This document shows positions 37,193 through 45,360 of a stretch of 64,000 nt of DNA, one piece after another (position 1 is the first letter of the stretch; every line of letters begins with the position of its first letter). A model generated the notes under the pieces. The model had not been told where the DNA came from and searched no databases. It saw only the letters and a list, made by a program, of their open reading frames with translations. Position numbers and translations under genes: made by a program. The DNA is taken from assembly GCF_049847105.1 (NCBI RefSeq), contig NZ_JBNCNS010000004.1, positions 124,001 to 188,000 of the forward strand. Direction: 5' to 3'. The stretch is from Gordonia sp049847105. GTDB taxonomy: Bacteria; Actinomycetota; Actinomycetes; Mycobacteriales; Mycobacteriaceae.

Positions 37193-38411
37193 CGAAGGCC
37201 GCCTCGCCCTCCGGATGACGGGCCGCGTGGCGTCGGGCAGCGACGAAGCAGATCAGCGCCACCACCGCGGAGCAGACCATCACGCAGGCCATCGGGACGG
37301 CGGTGTCGTCGCCGGCGAGACCACCGAGGGGCGAGACCACGCCGCCGACGAGGAACATCAGACCGCCCAACACGGCACTGCCGGCGCCTGCTGCGTCGCG
37401 GGTGTGTTCCATCGCGAGCGCCGCACTGTTGCCCATGACGAAGCCGACGGAGGTCACTGCCACGAAAAGCGGCACGACGAGCAGGACCGGAACCGGTGAC
37501 AATGCCGCACCGAGCACGCACACCGACGCGACGAAGAGCACCGGCACCGCGATCCGGATCGTGTGAGCCGGATGCACGCGTCTGCGGGACAGGCGGGCGG
37601 CCACCAGACCCGCGATCGTCATCCCCAGGGCGTTCACCGCGAAACACAGTCCGTAGACCACCGACGATGTGCCCAGCACGCGCTGATAGACGAACGACGA
37701 GCTCGAGATGTAGGCCATGAGCGAGCCGAAGGCGAAGGCCTGGGTGAAGACGTAGGCGAGAAATGCCGGCCGTCGGAACCGCCCGAGCAGGTCACGGTAG
37801 CCGAGGCGTGGCGCGCGGTCCTTCGCGGCGAGTGTCTCCGGCACCGACGTCACCGCCATGATGAGCTGCACGACGGTGGCCGCGAGGATCACCGCCAGCA
37901 CGCCGCGCCACGAGACGTGTCCGGCCAGGACACCACCGATGACGGGTGCGATGACCGGGGCGAGGCTCTGGATGGTCATCATCAGCGTCATCGATCGGGC
38001 GCCGGCGAATCCGACCAGGAGGTCGGCGATGATGGCGCGGGCGATGACCATGCCCGCCGCCGCGGCCACTGCCTGGACGAAGCGGGCGGCGATGAGGACC
38101 TCGATGGTCGGTGCCGCCACCACCACGATGCCCGCGAGAACCGCGGCCGCCGAGCCGATCACCAGGGGTCGACGTCTGCCGTAGCGATCCGAGACCGGGC
38201 CCCACAACACCTGCCCGACTGCGACACCCACCAAGAACGCCGTGAGTGTCAGCTGCACCGACGTGGCGTCGGTGTGGAGCGATTCCTTGACCTCCAGGAA
38301 GGACGGGAGATAGAGATCCGTCGCGATCGGCGCGGTCGCCGAGAGCAGCGCCAAGGCCAGGAGCAGCCGCGGCCCCAGGCCGTCGCGGGTCGTGGTCGCG
38401 GTCGTGGTCAC
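37185..38411 (-). CDS. Bcr/CflA-type MFS multidrug exporter
   Basis: A 408-residue, 12-helix major facilitator. The N-terminal pattern APIATDLYLPSF and the loop 2-3 motif GPVSDRYGRRRPL are typical of the Bcr/CflA drug-resistance group. The start is GTG 38411. It probably exports drugs such as bicyclomycin-like or chloramphenicol-like compounds; the substrate is not readable. Confidence 0.88.
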   Translation of the reverse strand: MTTTATTTRDGLGPRLLLALALLSATAPIATDLYLPSFLEVKESLHTDATSVQLTLTAFLVGVAVGQVLWGPVSDRYGRRRPLVIGSAAAVLAGIVVVAAPTIEVLIAARFVQAVAAAAGMVIARAIIADLLVGFAGARSMTLMMTIQSLAPVIAPVIGGVLAGHVSWRGVLAVILAATVVQLIMAVTSVPETLAAKDRAPRLGYRDLLGRFRRPAFLAYVFTQAFAFGSLMAYISSSSFVYQRVLGTSSVVYGLCFAVNALGMTIAGLVAARLSRRRVHPAHTIRIAVPVLFVASVCVLGAALSPVPVLLVVPLFVAVTSVGFVMGNSAALAMEHTRDAAGAGSAVLGGLMFLVGGVVSPLGGLAGDDTAVPMACVMVCSAVVALICFVAARRHAARHPEGEAAFVS

Positions 38412-38486
38412 GCGGGAAACGATAGTGTCGGCGATCGGTCGTGAGTGACGCGTACCCGGCAGTCACGCTCATCCGCCCGGCGAGAT

Positions 38487-38545
38487 ACCTCGGATCGGTG
38501 AATCCACCTTCGTTGCCAATGAAGGTGGATTCGTCGAGTCGAGGT
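38487..38545. repeat. 59-bp palindromic element, copy B
   Basis: Begins ACCTCGGATC and ends GAGTCGAGGT. The interior stem GAATCCACCTTC / GAAGGTGGATTC is a perfect 12-bp pair around a 9-nt loop. It aligns end to end with the 59-bp copy at 19255-19313. It lies 38 bp downstream of tRNA-Ser(TGA), so it may serve as that gene's terminator. Confidence 0.72.
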
Positions 38546-38583
38546 TAATGCTTTCCGGATGAGCTCGGCCCCGACGCTTGACG

Positions 38584-38668
38584 CGGAAGCGGAGGGATTT
38601 GAACCCCCGGTGGTTTTACCCACGCTCGCTTTCAAGGCGAGTGCATTCGGCCGCTCTGCCACGCTTCC
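38584..38668 (-). tRNA. tRNA-Ser(TGA)
   Basis: An 85-nt class II tRNA with acceptor GGAAGCG/CGCTTCC and discriminator G. The anticodon loop CTTGAAA gives TGA, reading UCA and others. It is the third serine isoacceptor of the window. Confidence 0.96.
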
Positions 38669-38680
38669 CTGCCGACGAGG

Positions 38681-39139
38681 TTACTGGAGCGGGCCCGTCA
38701 GACTCGCATCGACCTTGCCGAACACCGACTCGAGCGCACGCACTTCACCCTCGTCGATCTGGTCGAAGAGGTGTCTGCGGATCCGCGCGACGTGATCGAT
38801 GGTGGCCGCCGCGACCAGATCTCGCCCAGCGTCGGTGAGCCGGACGAGCCGACTGCGTCCATCGGAGGCCTCGGTGAACTGTTCGACGTAGCCGAGCGCC
38901 ACTAGTCGCGCGATCAATCGGCTGATTCCGCTGCGGGACACCATCCCCTCTTGGGCGAGCTCCGACATCCGCTGCGGCCCCTCGCGCGCGATGGAGACCA
39001 TCGTCCGATACTCCGCGTAGCTGATCCCGTTGTCGGCGGTCAGCCGTTCGTCGAGGTGATCGATCAGCCGCATCGACCCGACCAGCACGGTCAGCCAGAC
39101 GCGCATCTCCTCCTCGGACAACCCCTCGGGTGCGGGCAT
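38681..39139 (-). CDS. MarR-family regulator
   Basis: A 152-residue MarR-type winged helix. The DNA-binding part includes RMSELAQEGMVSRSGISRLIARLVALGYVEQ and the wing EASDGRSRLVRLTDAGR. The start follows GGGGAGGAC directly. It is divergent, by 53 bp, from a quinone oxidoreductase gene that it may control. Confidence 0.9.
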   Translation of the reverse strand: MPAPEGLSEEEMRVWLTVLVGSMRLIDHLDERLTADNGISYAEYRTMVSIAREGPQRMSELAQEGMVSRSGISRLIARLVALGYVEQFTEASDGRSRLVRLTDAGRDLVAAATIDHVARIRRHLFDQIDEGEVRALESVFGKVDASLTGPLQ

Positions 39140-39192
39140 GTCCTCCCCTGTCTCCCCGACCCGATCCCCGAGATTGTGACAGCATCGGCACC

Positions 39193-40158
39193 GTGCGCGC
39201 CATAGCCGGAACCGACCAGCTCTCCGTGACCACCCTGCCCGATCCGGAGCCCGAGCCGACCGAAGTGGTCATCGACGTCGTCGCCGCGGGTGTCAACCGG
39301 GCGGATCTCCTCCAGAAGGCCGGTCACTATCCTCCGCCGCCCGGTGCGGTCGACACGCTCGGCCTCGAGGTGTCGGGGCGGATCTCCGCGGTCGGACGGC
39401 AAGTCTCGACCTGGTCGATCGGCGACGAGGTGTGCGCCCTGCTGGCCGGTGGTGGCTACGCCGAGAAGGTGGCCGTGCCTGCGGTGCAGGTGCTGCCGAA
39501 GCCGCTGGGTGTCGACCTCACCTCCGCTGCCGCGTTGCCCGAGGTCGCCTGCACCGTGGCGTCGAACCTCTTCGACACCGCGCACCTGGAGAACGGCGAG
39601 TTGCTGCTCGTCCACGGCGGATCGAGCGGCATCGGTACCCATGCGACCCAGGTCGCCCACGCGCTGGGGATCAGGGTCGCGGTCACCGCTCGCACCTCCG
39701 ACAAGCTCGCCCGCTGCCAGGATCTCGGCGCCGACATCCTGATCAACTACGCGACCGACGACTTCGTCCAGATCATCCGCGACAGCGGCGGCGCCGACGT
39801 CATCCTCGACATCATGGGTGCGGCCTATCTCGAGCGGAACGTCAAGGCGTTGCGGACGGGTGGACGGCTGCTGATCATCGGGATGCAGGGCGGGATCAAG
39901 GCCGAATTGCCGATCGGCACACTGCTCTCCAAACGCGCCGCGGTCCACGGCACGATGCTGCGGTCCCGACCCGTCGAGGGCGCCGCCTCCAAGGCGGAGG
40001 TGGTCGCGACGACCCGGCGGGTCATCTGGCCGCTCATCGACGAAGGGACGGTTCGTCCGATCGTCGACTCCACGTTCCCACTCGACGACGTCGAGGCCGC
40101 ACACACGCGCCTCGACAGCGGCGACGCTATCGGCAAGGTGCTGCTGACGATGGAGTGA
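39193..40158 (+). CDS. NAD(P)H quinone oxidoreductase, zinc-independent MDR family
   Basis: A 321-residue medium-chain reductase of the quinone-oxidoreductase/PIG3 type (position equals Rv3777). AGVNRADLLQKAGHYPPPPG lies near the N-terminus, and the NADPH-binding motif is VHGGSSGIGTHATQVA near residue 140. It lacks the zinc-ligand cysteines of alcohol dehydrogenases. It reduces quinones or related electrophiles. GTG 39193 is the start; an upstream ATG extension would run into the MarR promoter. Confidence 0.88.
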   Translation: MRAIAGTDQLSVTTLPDPEPEPTEVVIDVVAAGVNRADLLQKAGHYPPPPGAVDTLGLEVSGRISAVGRQVSTWSIGDEVCALLAGGGYAEKVAVPAVQVLPKPLGVDLTSAAALPEVACTVASNLFDTAHLENGELLLVHGGSSGIGTHATQVAHALGIRVAVTARTSDKLARCQDLGADILINYATDDFVQIIRDSGGADVILDIMGAAYLERNVKALRTGGRLLIIGMQGGIKAELPIGTLLSKRAAVHGTMLRSRPVEGAASKAEVVATTRRVIWPLIDEGTVRPIVDSTFPLDDVEAAHTRLDSGDAIGKVLLTME

Positions 40159-40194
40159 CGCGCGTCGTCGCGGGCTCAGGCGAGCACTCGCCGA

Positions 40195-40665
40195 TCACTC
40201 CGGGCAGTCGGACAGCCCACCGTTGATCTTGCGGAACACCTCACCGAGCGTCTGGTACTCGTCGGCCGTCACCCGGTCCACCACGAGCCGCCGGATCAGG
40301 TCGTTGCGTACCGACACATGCCGATCCCGCGCAGCCAGACCACATTCGGTGATGCGGACGTACCGATGGCGGGCGTCGGTCCCGCATTCGACCCGCTCGA
40401 CCAGACCGTCGGCGATGAGCCGCGCGGTCTGCCGCGACACAGTGCTCACCGTCATGTGCACATCCGCGGCGAGCTCACTGATCCCACGCGTGTGGGAATC
40501 GCCGAGAGCCTCGAGGACGCGCAGATCGGCCTGGGACATCCCCTCGGCCGACATCGCCGTGTTGATCTCCGCCAGCAGACCCCAGCCACCCTTGACCACA
40601 GCCCGCCAGATGTCCAGCTCCGTGGAACTCAGGGCCTGATCGGCCGCTCCGGAGTCGGCGCGCAT
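40195..40665 (-). CDS. MarR-family regulator
   Basis: A 156-residue MarR-type protein with a helix-turn-helix in GISELAADVHMTVSTVSRQTARLIADGLVER and a wing ECGTDARHRYVRITECG. It is distinct in sequence from the MarR protein at 38681. No obvious target gene abuts it; a palindrome in its own promoter suggests autoregulation. It overlaps nothing and is downstream of the aminotransferase-like gene on the same strand. Confidence 0.9.
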   Translation of the reverse strand: MRADSGAADQALSSTELDIWRAVVKGGWGLLAEINTAMSAEGMSQADLRVLEALGDSHTRGISELAADVHMTVSTVSRQTARLIADGLVERVECGTDARHRYVRITECGLAARDRHVSVRNDLIRRLVVDRVTADEYQTLGEVFRKINGGLSDCPE

Positions 40666-40684
40666 CAGTGCACAGCCGAAATCG

Positions 40685-40702
40685 CGACAACCTTCATTGT
40701 CG
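40685..40702. promoter_or_regulatory. Candidate MarR operator palindrome
   Basis: CGACAA-CCTTCA-TTGTCG is a perfect 6-bp inverted repeat with a 6-nt spacer. It lies 20 bp upstream of the marR start codon at 40665, the right size and place for a MarR dimer site. A weaker CAATTG palindrome lies farther upstream. Confidence 0.6.
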
Positions 40703-40776
40703 TGAACTTAATGGCCGCGATGCCGAATTGCGAGTCAGGTGACCCACTTCTCAGACAATTGACCAACTCGTGTCGT

Positions 40777-41973
40777 TCAGCCGAGTGACCCCAGCGCACG
40801 CGCGAGGTGATCCACCTCATAGGGGGTGGAGTAGGGCCCGAGGCCCACCGTGACCGCGCCGCCGAAATCGCCCGCTCCCAGGCGGGTCAGCGCACGACTC
40901 GGCACGTCCGCGAGGGCACAGATCCCGTTGTCGGCGAGCCGTCGCACCACCTTGTCGGCACTGACGCCGTCAAAGGTGAAGCTCACCGCCGGGACACGAT
41001 CTTCCACGGTGCCCACCAGGCTCACCTGGTTGAGGTGCTGCAGGGTGGAGGTCAGATAGAAGGTGAGCCGCCGCAGGTACTCGTTCACGCCGTCGAGGGC
41101 GGTCACGACCCGCCGGCGACGCTTTCCGATCGCATCGTCGTCGAGGGCGGCGAGGTGCTCCACGGAAGCGACGAGGCCTGCCAGCAATGCACCCTGGTGC
41201 GGTTCGGGCTCCAACCGCGCCGGCCCGACGGCTCGCGGATCCATCGCCAGGGAACGCAGGCGATCCATGGCGGCGGCGCTACGGAATCCCATCGCTGCCA
41301 CCCGCGGTCCACCCCAGCGTTCGGCGGAGACGATCAGCACGTCGGCGCCCAATTCGCCGATGTCGAGCGGAAGATACGGCGCAGCGCTGGTCGCGTCGAC
41401 CACCAGGAGGGCACCGGCGGCACGCGCCCTGGTGGCGATCGCGCCCACGTCGGTGATCGCACCGACGGTCGACGACGCCAGGGTCACCGCGACGACGTTG
41501 GTCCGCTCGTCGATCAGATCCCGGTACTGCCAGGTCGGCAGGGCGCCGGTCTCGACGTCCACCTCCGCCCACCGGGTCCGGGCGCCGTGCCGGTCGGCGA
41601 CCCGCAGCCAGGGCACGATGTTGGGTTCGTCGTCCTGGCGGCTGAGCACCACGTTGCCGCCCAGCCAGGACGAGGCCGGCATCGCATCCGCGAGGCCACT
41701 CACCAACGCCGACCGCGACGGACCGAGGACCACGGCCGCGGAATCCGCGGCCATCAGGTCCGCGATCGCGCGGCGGGCACCATCGACCACCTCGGCGGAT
41801 GCCCGAGCGGCCGGATACACGCCACCGGGTGCCGCCCCGAGCTGACGGAAACCTTTCGACACTGCGGACGCGACCGAGTCCGGTATCTGCAGACCGGCCT
41901 GCGGGTCGAGATGGATCCAGCCGTCACCGAGCGAGGGGAACAATCCACGCACGTGTGCGACGTCGAAGGCCAT
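40777..41973 (-). CDS. Aminotransferase class V-like protein lacking the PLP lysine (Rv3778c type)
   Basis: A 398-residue protein of the cysteine-desulfurase fold. It starts MAFDVAHVRGLFPSL, with later VVDATSAAPYLPLDI (the Asp that holds the PLP ring) and GVSADKVVRRLADNGI in the small domain. Where cysteine desulfurases have S-H-K, this protein has SAERW, so the Schiff-base lysine is Arg219. I see no lysine nearby that could replace it. Position and fold match Rv3778c. It may be a PLP-independent or non-catalytic member. Its start lies 55 bp from the divergent bpa. Confidence 0.8.
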   Translation of the reverse strand: MAFDVAHVRGLFPSLGDGWIHLDPQAGLQIPDSVASAVSKGFRQLGAAPGGVYPAARASAEVVDGARRAIADLMAADSAAVVLGPSRSALVSGLADAMPASSWLGGNVVLSRQDDEPNIVPWLRVADRHGARTRWAEVDVETGALPTWQYRDLIDERTNVVAVTLASSTVGAITDVGAIATRARAAGALLVVDATSAAPYLPLDIGELGADVLIVSAERWGGPRVAAMGFRSAAAMDRLRSLAMDPRAVGPARLEPEPHQGALLAGLVASVEHLAALDDDAIGKRRRRVVTALDGVNEYLRRLTFYLTSTLQHLNQVSLVGTVEDRVPAVSFTFDGVSADKVVRRLADNGICALADVPSRALTRLGAGDFGGAVTVGLGPYSTPYEVDHLARALGSLG

Positions 41974-42028
41974 GGCTCTCACGATAGACATGGGGTAGCA
42001 CGACCACTGACACACGTCCTTCGGCACA

Positions 42029-42577
42029 ATGGGTGGCATGACATCTGGACCGTTCGGAGGCAGCGACCCACGCACCGGCGTTCCCGGCGAGGAACCGGAG
42101 AACGTGATCGTCGTCGGGGGGCAGTCCGGCGGCGACGCCGACGGTGACGGCAGCAGCGTGGCCGACATGGTGGAACAGCCGGCCAAGGTGATGCGGATCG
42201 GCACCATGATCAAGCAGCTGCTCGAGGAGGTGCGGGCGGCTCCGCTCGACGAGGCCAGTCGCAATCGGCTGCGCGAGATCCACGAATCGTCGATCCGGGA
42301 ACTCGAGGACGGTCTCGCCCCTGAACTGCGTGAAGAACTCGAGCGGCTGGCGCTGCCCTTCACCGACGACGGGACGCCGTCGGACGCCGAGCTACGGATC
42401 GCCCAGGCCCAGCTCGTGGGCTGGCTGGAAGGCCTGTTCCACGGCATCCAGACCGCGCTGTTCGCCCAGCAGATGGCCGCTCGCGCACAGCTCGAACAGA
42501 TGCGGCAGGGAGCACTCCCTCCCGGCGTCGTGACCGGCGGCGGACCGCATGGACCCAGCACGGGGCAATACCTCTGA
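42029..42577 (+). CDS. bpa: Bacterial proteasome activator (Bpa/PafE)
   Basis: A 182-residue ATP-independent activator that forms a ring and opens the 20S proteasome gate for unfolded proteins. The central four-helix region is highly conserved (VEQPAKVMRIGTMIKQ and LVGWLEGLFHGIQ). The C-terminus is GQYL, the peptide that docks into the proteasome. The first 45 residues are Gly/Asp-rich and disordered. ATG 42029 or ATG 42038 could be the start. It overlaps an alternative start of the next gene. Confidence 0.95.
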   Translation: MGGMTSGPFGGSDPRTGVPGEEPENVIVVGGQSGGDADGDGSSVADMVEQPAKVMRIGTMIKQLLEEVRAAPLDEASRNRLREIHESSIRELEDGLAPELREELERLALPFTDDGTPSDAELRIAQAQLVGWLEGLFHGIQTALFAQQMAARAQLEQMRQGALPPGVVTGGGPHGPSTGQYL

Positions 42578-42602
42578 TGCCCCGCTTGTATGCTGGGTCC
42601 CC

Positions 42603-43466
42603 GTGTCATCGGTAGTCAACAGCGAGGTACCCCCAGCACCGGCGGTGTCCGATTCGCGCACGCTCCGCCGGGCGGTCAAGGATCTCCGCGACGGCCTGAC
42701 CACCTCCGAGCTGTGGCTCCACCTCGGGTGGCAGGACATCAAGCAGCGGTACCGGCGGTCGGTGCTCGGTCCGCTGTGGATCACCATCGCGACCGGCGTC
42801 ACCGCCGTCGCCATGGGCCTGCTGTACGGCGAGCTCTTCGGGATGGACATCAAGGTCTTCCTGCCGTACGTGGCGCTCGGCTTCATCTTCTGGAACTTCA
42901 TCCAGAGCTCGATCCTCGAGGGTGCCGAGGTGTTCTCCAAGAACGAGGGGCTGATCAAACAGATCCCGGCACCGGTCAGCGTGCACGTCTATCGCGTGGT
43001 GTGGCGTCAGCTGATCATCTTCGCGCACAACGTCGTGATCATCGTGCTGATCTTCGTGATCTTTCCGCCGCCGATCCATTGGTCGGTGCTGCTGGTGTTC
43101 CCGGCCATCTTCCTGTTCGTGCTCAATTCGGTGTGGGTGTCCATCGTCTTCGGCATCCTCTCCACCCGCTTCCGCGACATCGGTCAGCTCCTCACCACCG
43201 TCGTGCAACTGGTGTTCTTCATGACGCCGATCATCTGGAGCACCCAGAGCCTCGGGAACACCGCGGCCGGCGAGAAGTCGCCGCGATTGAAGCTCGTCGA
43301 GCTCAATCCGATGTTCCACTACCTCGAGATCTCCCGCGGCCCGCTGCTGGGGCAGTCGGTGGCGTTCTACCACTGGGCGATCGTGATCGGCTGTACCGCG
43401 GTCGGGTGGCTGATGGCCATGCTGGTGATGCGCAATTATCGAGCCCGCGTGGCGTACTGGGTTTAG
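42603..43466 (+). CDS. wzm: ABC transporter permease Wzm for galactan export
   Basis: A 287-residue ABC-2-type membrane subunit with six helices. It has the Wzm pattern LHLGWQDIKQRYRRSVLGPLW near the N-terminus and a region near ELNPMFHYLEISRGPLLG. With Wzt it moves lipid-linked galactan across the membrane in arabinogalactan synthesis (Rv3783 counterpart). GTG 42603 is preferred; ATG 42549 would overlap the bpa end. Confidence 0.93.
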   Translation: MSSVVNSEVPPAPAVSDSRTLRRAVKDLRDGLTTSELWLHLGWQDIKQRYRRSVLGPLWITIATGVTAVAMGLLYGELFGMDIKVFLPYVALGFIFWNFIQSSILEGAEVFSKNEGLIKQIPAPVSVHVYRVVWRQLIIFAHNVVIIVLIFVIFPPPIHWSVLLVFPAIFLFVLNSVWVSIVFGILSTRFRDIGQLLTTVVQLVFFMTPIIWSTQSLGNTAAGEKSPRLKLVELNPMFHYLEISRGPLLGQSVAFYHWAIVIGCTAVGWLMAMLVMRNYRARVAYWV

Positions 43467-43478
43467 GACGGGCGAGAA

Positions 43479-44288
43479 ATGGCACCTGACGACAACGTTC
43501 GTGTGGACACGTGGGGGGCGTGCGTCGACTTCCCGATCTTCGACGCGAAGACCCGCTCACTGAAGAAGTCCGTGATGGGGGCGGCCGGCGGCGTGATCGG
43601 GTCCACCGATTCGAATGTCGTGGTGGTCGAGGCGCTCAAGAGCATCGACCTGCACCTGCAGCACGGCGACCGGGTGGGGCTCGTCGGGCACAACGGTGCA
43701 GGCAAGTCGACACTGCTGCGACTGTTGTCGGGCATCTACGAGCCCACCCGCGGATCGTGCCGGGTGAGCGGGCGCGTGGCCCCGGTCTTCGACCTCGGCG
43801 TCGGCATGGACCCCGAGATCTCCGGCTACGAGAACATCATCATCCGCGGCATGTTCCTCGGTATGACCCGCAAGGCGATGCTCAGGAAGATCGACGACAT
43901 CGCGGAGTTCACCGAGCTCGGTGACTATCTGCAGATGCCGCTGCGAACCTACTCCACCGGAATGCGGGTGCGCGTGGCGCTCGGCGTGGTCACCAGCATC
44001 GATCCGGAGATCCTCATCCTCGACGAAGGTATCGGCGCGGTGGACGCGGACTTCATGAAGAAGGCCCGCACCCGACTGCAGGCACTGGTCGAACGATCCG
44101 GCATCCTCGTGTTCGCCAGCCACTCCAACGAATTCCTCGCGCAACTCTGTGACCGCGCGCTCTGGATCGACCACGGTCAGATCCGGATGGAGGGCGGCAT
44201 CGAAGACGTCGTCGGCGCCTACGAGGGCCCGGCGGCCGCCGCCCACGTCCGGAAGGTGCTCGCCGAGATCGAGGCACCGGGCGCATGA
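43479..44288 (+). CDS. wzt: ABC transporter ATPase Wzt for galactan export
   Basis: A 269-residue nucleotide-binding subunit. Walker A is GHNGAGKST near residue 70. The signature region is YSTGMRVRVALG, and Walker B is ILILDEGIGAVD. There is no C-terminal carbohydrate-binding domain, as in Rv3781. It follows wzm by 12 bp and overlaps glfT1 by 4 nt, so the three are one operon. Confidence 0.94.
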   Translation: MAPDDNVRVDTWGACVDFPIFDAKTRSLKKSVMGAAGGVIGSTDSNVVVVEALKSIDLHLQHGDRVGLVGHNGAGKSTLLRLLSGIYEPTRGSCRVSGRVAPVFDLGVGMDPEISGYENIIIRGMFLGMTRKAMLRKIDDIAEFTELGDYLQMPLRTYSTGMRVRVALGVVTSIDPEILILDEGIGAVDADFMKKARTRLQALVERSGILVFASHSNEFLAQLCDRALWIDHGQIRMEGGIEDVVGAYEGPAAAAHVRKVLAEIEAPGA

Positions 44289-45298
44289 CCGACCGCGTGA
44301 TCGCGGTGGTGGTCACCCATCGCCGAGTCGAACTCCTCGCCGGTTCGTTGGCCGTCGTCGCCAACCAGGACCGCCCCATCGATCACCTGATCGTGGTGGA
44401 CAATGCCGACGAACCAGAGGTCGCCGAGCTCGTTGCTGGACAACCGATCCCGACGACCTACCTCGGTTCGCAGCGCAACCTCGGCGGCGCGGGCGGCTTT
44501 GCGCTCGGCATCCTGCACGCGCTGGCCATGGGTGCGGACTGGGTCTGGTGCGCCGACGACGACGGCCGCCCCGACGGCCCGGCCGTGCTGAGCGCCCTCC
44601 TCGATTGCGCTGCACGGCATCGGCTCGACGAGGTCTCGCCGGTGGTCGCCAACATCGACGACCCGGACACCCTCGCCTTCCCACTGCGTCGTGGACTGGT
44701 GTGGCGGCGCAAGCGCTCCGAGCTGTTTTCCGACGCCGGGAGCGCAGCGAGCGGGTCGCAGGTAACCGACGCCGGGAGCGCAGCGAGCGGGTCGCAGGTA
44801 ACCGACGCCGGGAGCGCAGCGAGCGGGTCGCATGTAACCAGCGGAGAGGCCACCGCGGACGATCTGCTGCCCGGAATCGCGTCACTCTTCAACGGCGCGC
44901 TCTTCTCGGCGCGCGCGCTCGAGGAAGTCGGCGTGCCGGATCTCCGGCTGTTCTTCCGTGGCGACGAGGTGGAGATCCATCGTCGGCTGCAGCGGTCGGG
45001 GCTCGCGTTCGGCACCTGCCTGACGGCGGGCTACCTACACCCCGACGGCTCCGACGAGTTCCGGCCGATCCTGGGCGGGCGGATGCACACGCAGTACCCC
45101 GACAACCCGACGAAGCGCTTTTTCACGTATCGCAATCGCGGTTACCTGATGAGCCAGCCCGGGATGCGCAGGCTACTCCCGCAGGAGTATGCCCGATTCG
45201 GCTGGTATTTCCTTGTGCAGCAGCATGATCCGAAGGGTTTTGCGGAGTGGATGCGGCTGCGGCGACTGGGCCGTCGGGAGCGGTTCACGCGGCCGTAG
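44285..45298 (+). CDS. glfT1: Galactofuranosyltransferase GlfT1 with an internal tandem insertion
   Basis: A GT2-family enzyme adding the first two galactofuranose units to the decaprenyl-linked Rha-GlcNAc primer. It is 337 residues, about 33 longer than the mycobacterial protein as I recall it. GSQRNLGGAGGFALG and the metal-binding WCADDDGRPDGP (DDD) are intact. Residues about 150-185 are three copies of DAGSAASGSQVT, encoded by a 36-bp tandem repeat. They fall between the catalytic DDD motif and the FNGALFSARALEEVG segment and account for the extra length. Confidence 0.93.
   Translation: MTDRVIAVVVTHRRVELLAGSLAVVANQDRPIDHLIVVDNADEPEVAELVAGQPIPTTYLGSQRNLGGAGGFALGILHALAMGADWVWCADDDGRPDGPAVLSALLDCAARHRLDEVSPVVANIDDPDTLAFPLRRGLVWRRKRSELFSDAGSAASGSQVTDAGSAASGSQVTDAGSAASGSHVTSGEATADDLLPGIASLFNGALFSARALEEVGVPDLRLFFRGDEVEIHRRLQRSGLAFGTCLTAGYLHPDGSDEFRPILGGRMHTQYPDNPTKRFFTYRNRGYLMSQPGMRRLLPQEYARFGWYFLVQQHDPKGFAEWMRLRRLGRRERFTRP
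44732..44839. repeat. 36-bp tandem triplication inside glfT1
   Basis: Three in-frame copies start at 44732, 44768 and 44804. Copies 1 and 2 are identical; copy 3 has CAT for CAG. The unit contains GGGAGCGCAGCGAGCGG, close to the GAGCGYAGCGAG core of the intergenic repeat at 45315-45360. Confidence 0.92.
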
Positions 45299-45314
45299 GG
45301 GTGCGGTCGGTCCC

Positions 45315-45360
45315 GAGATCTCGATACGGCTCCTCGCTACGCTCGTCACCTACTCGATCG
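45315..45360. repeat. Palindromic REP-like repeat at the glfT1/MFS junction
   Basis: GAGATCTCGATAC ... TCCTCGCTACGCTCGTC ... ACTCGATC has an inner imperfect palindrome of the GAGCGTAGCGAG type and outer CTCGAT/ATCGAG-like ends. Such sequences are frequent between genes in Gordonia-like genomes, from memory. It supplies the last codons and stop of the MFS gene at 45350. Confidence 0.6.

Noticed and set aside
38408..38838. Open frames over tRNA-Ser(TGA), including MAERPNALALKAS
   Set aside because: Classic spurious translation of a tRNA-Ser gene.
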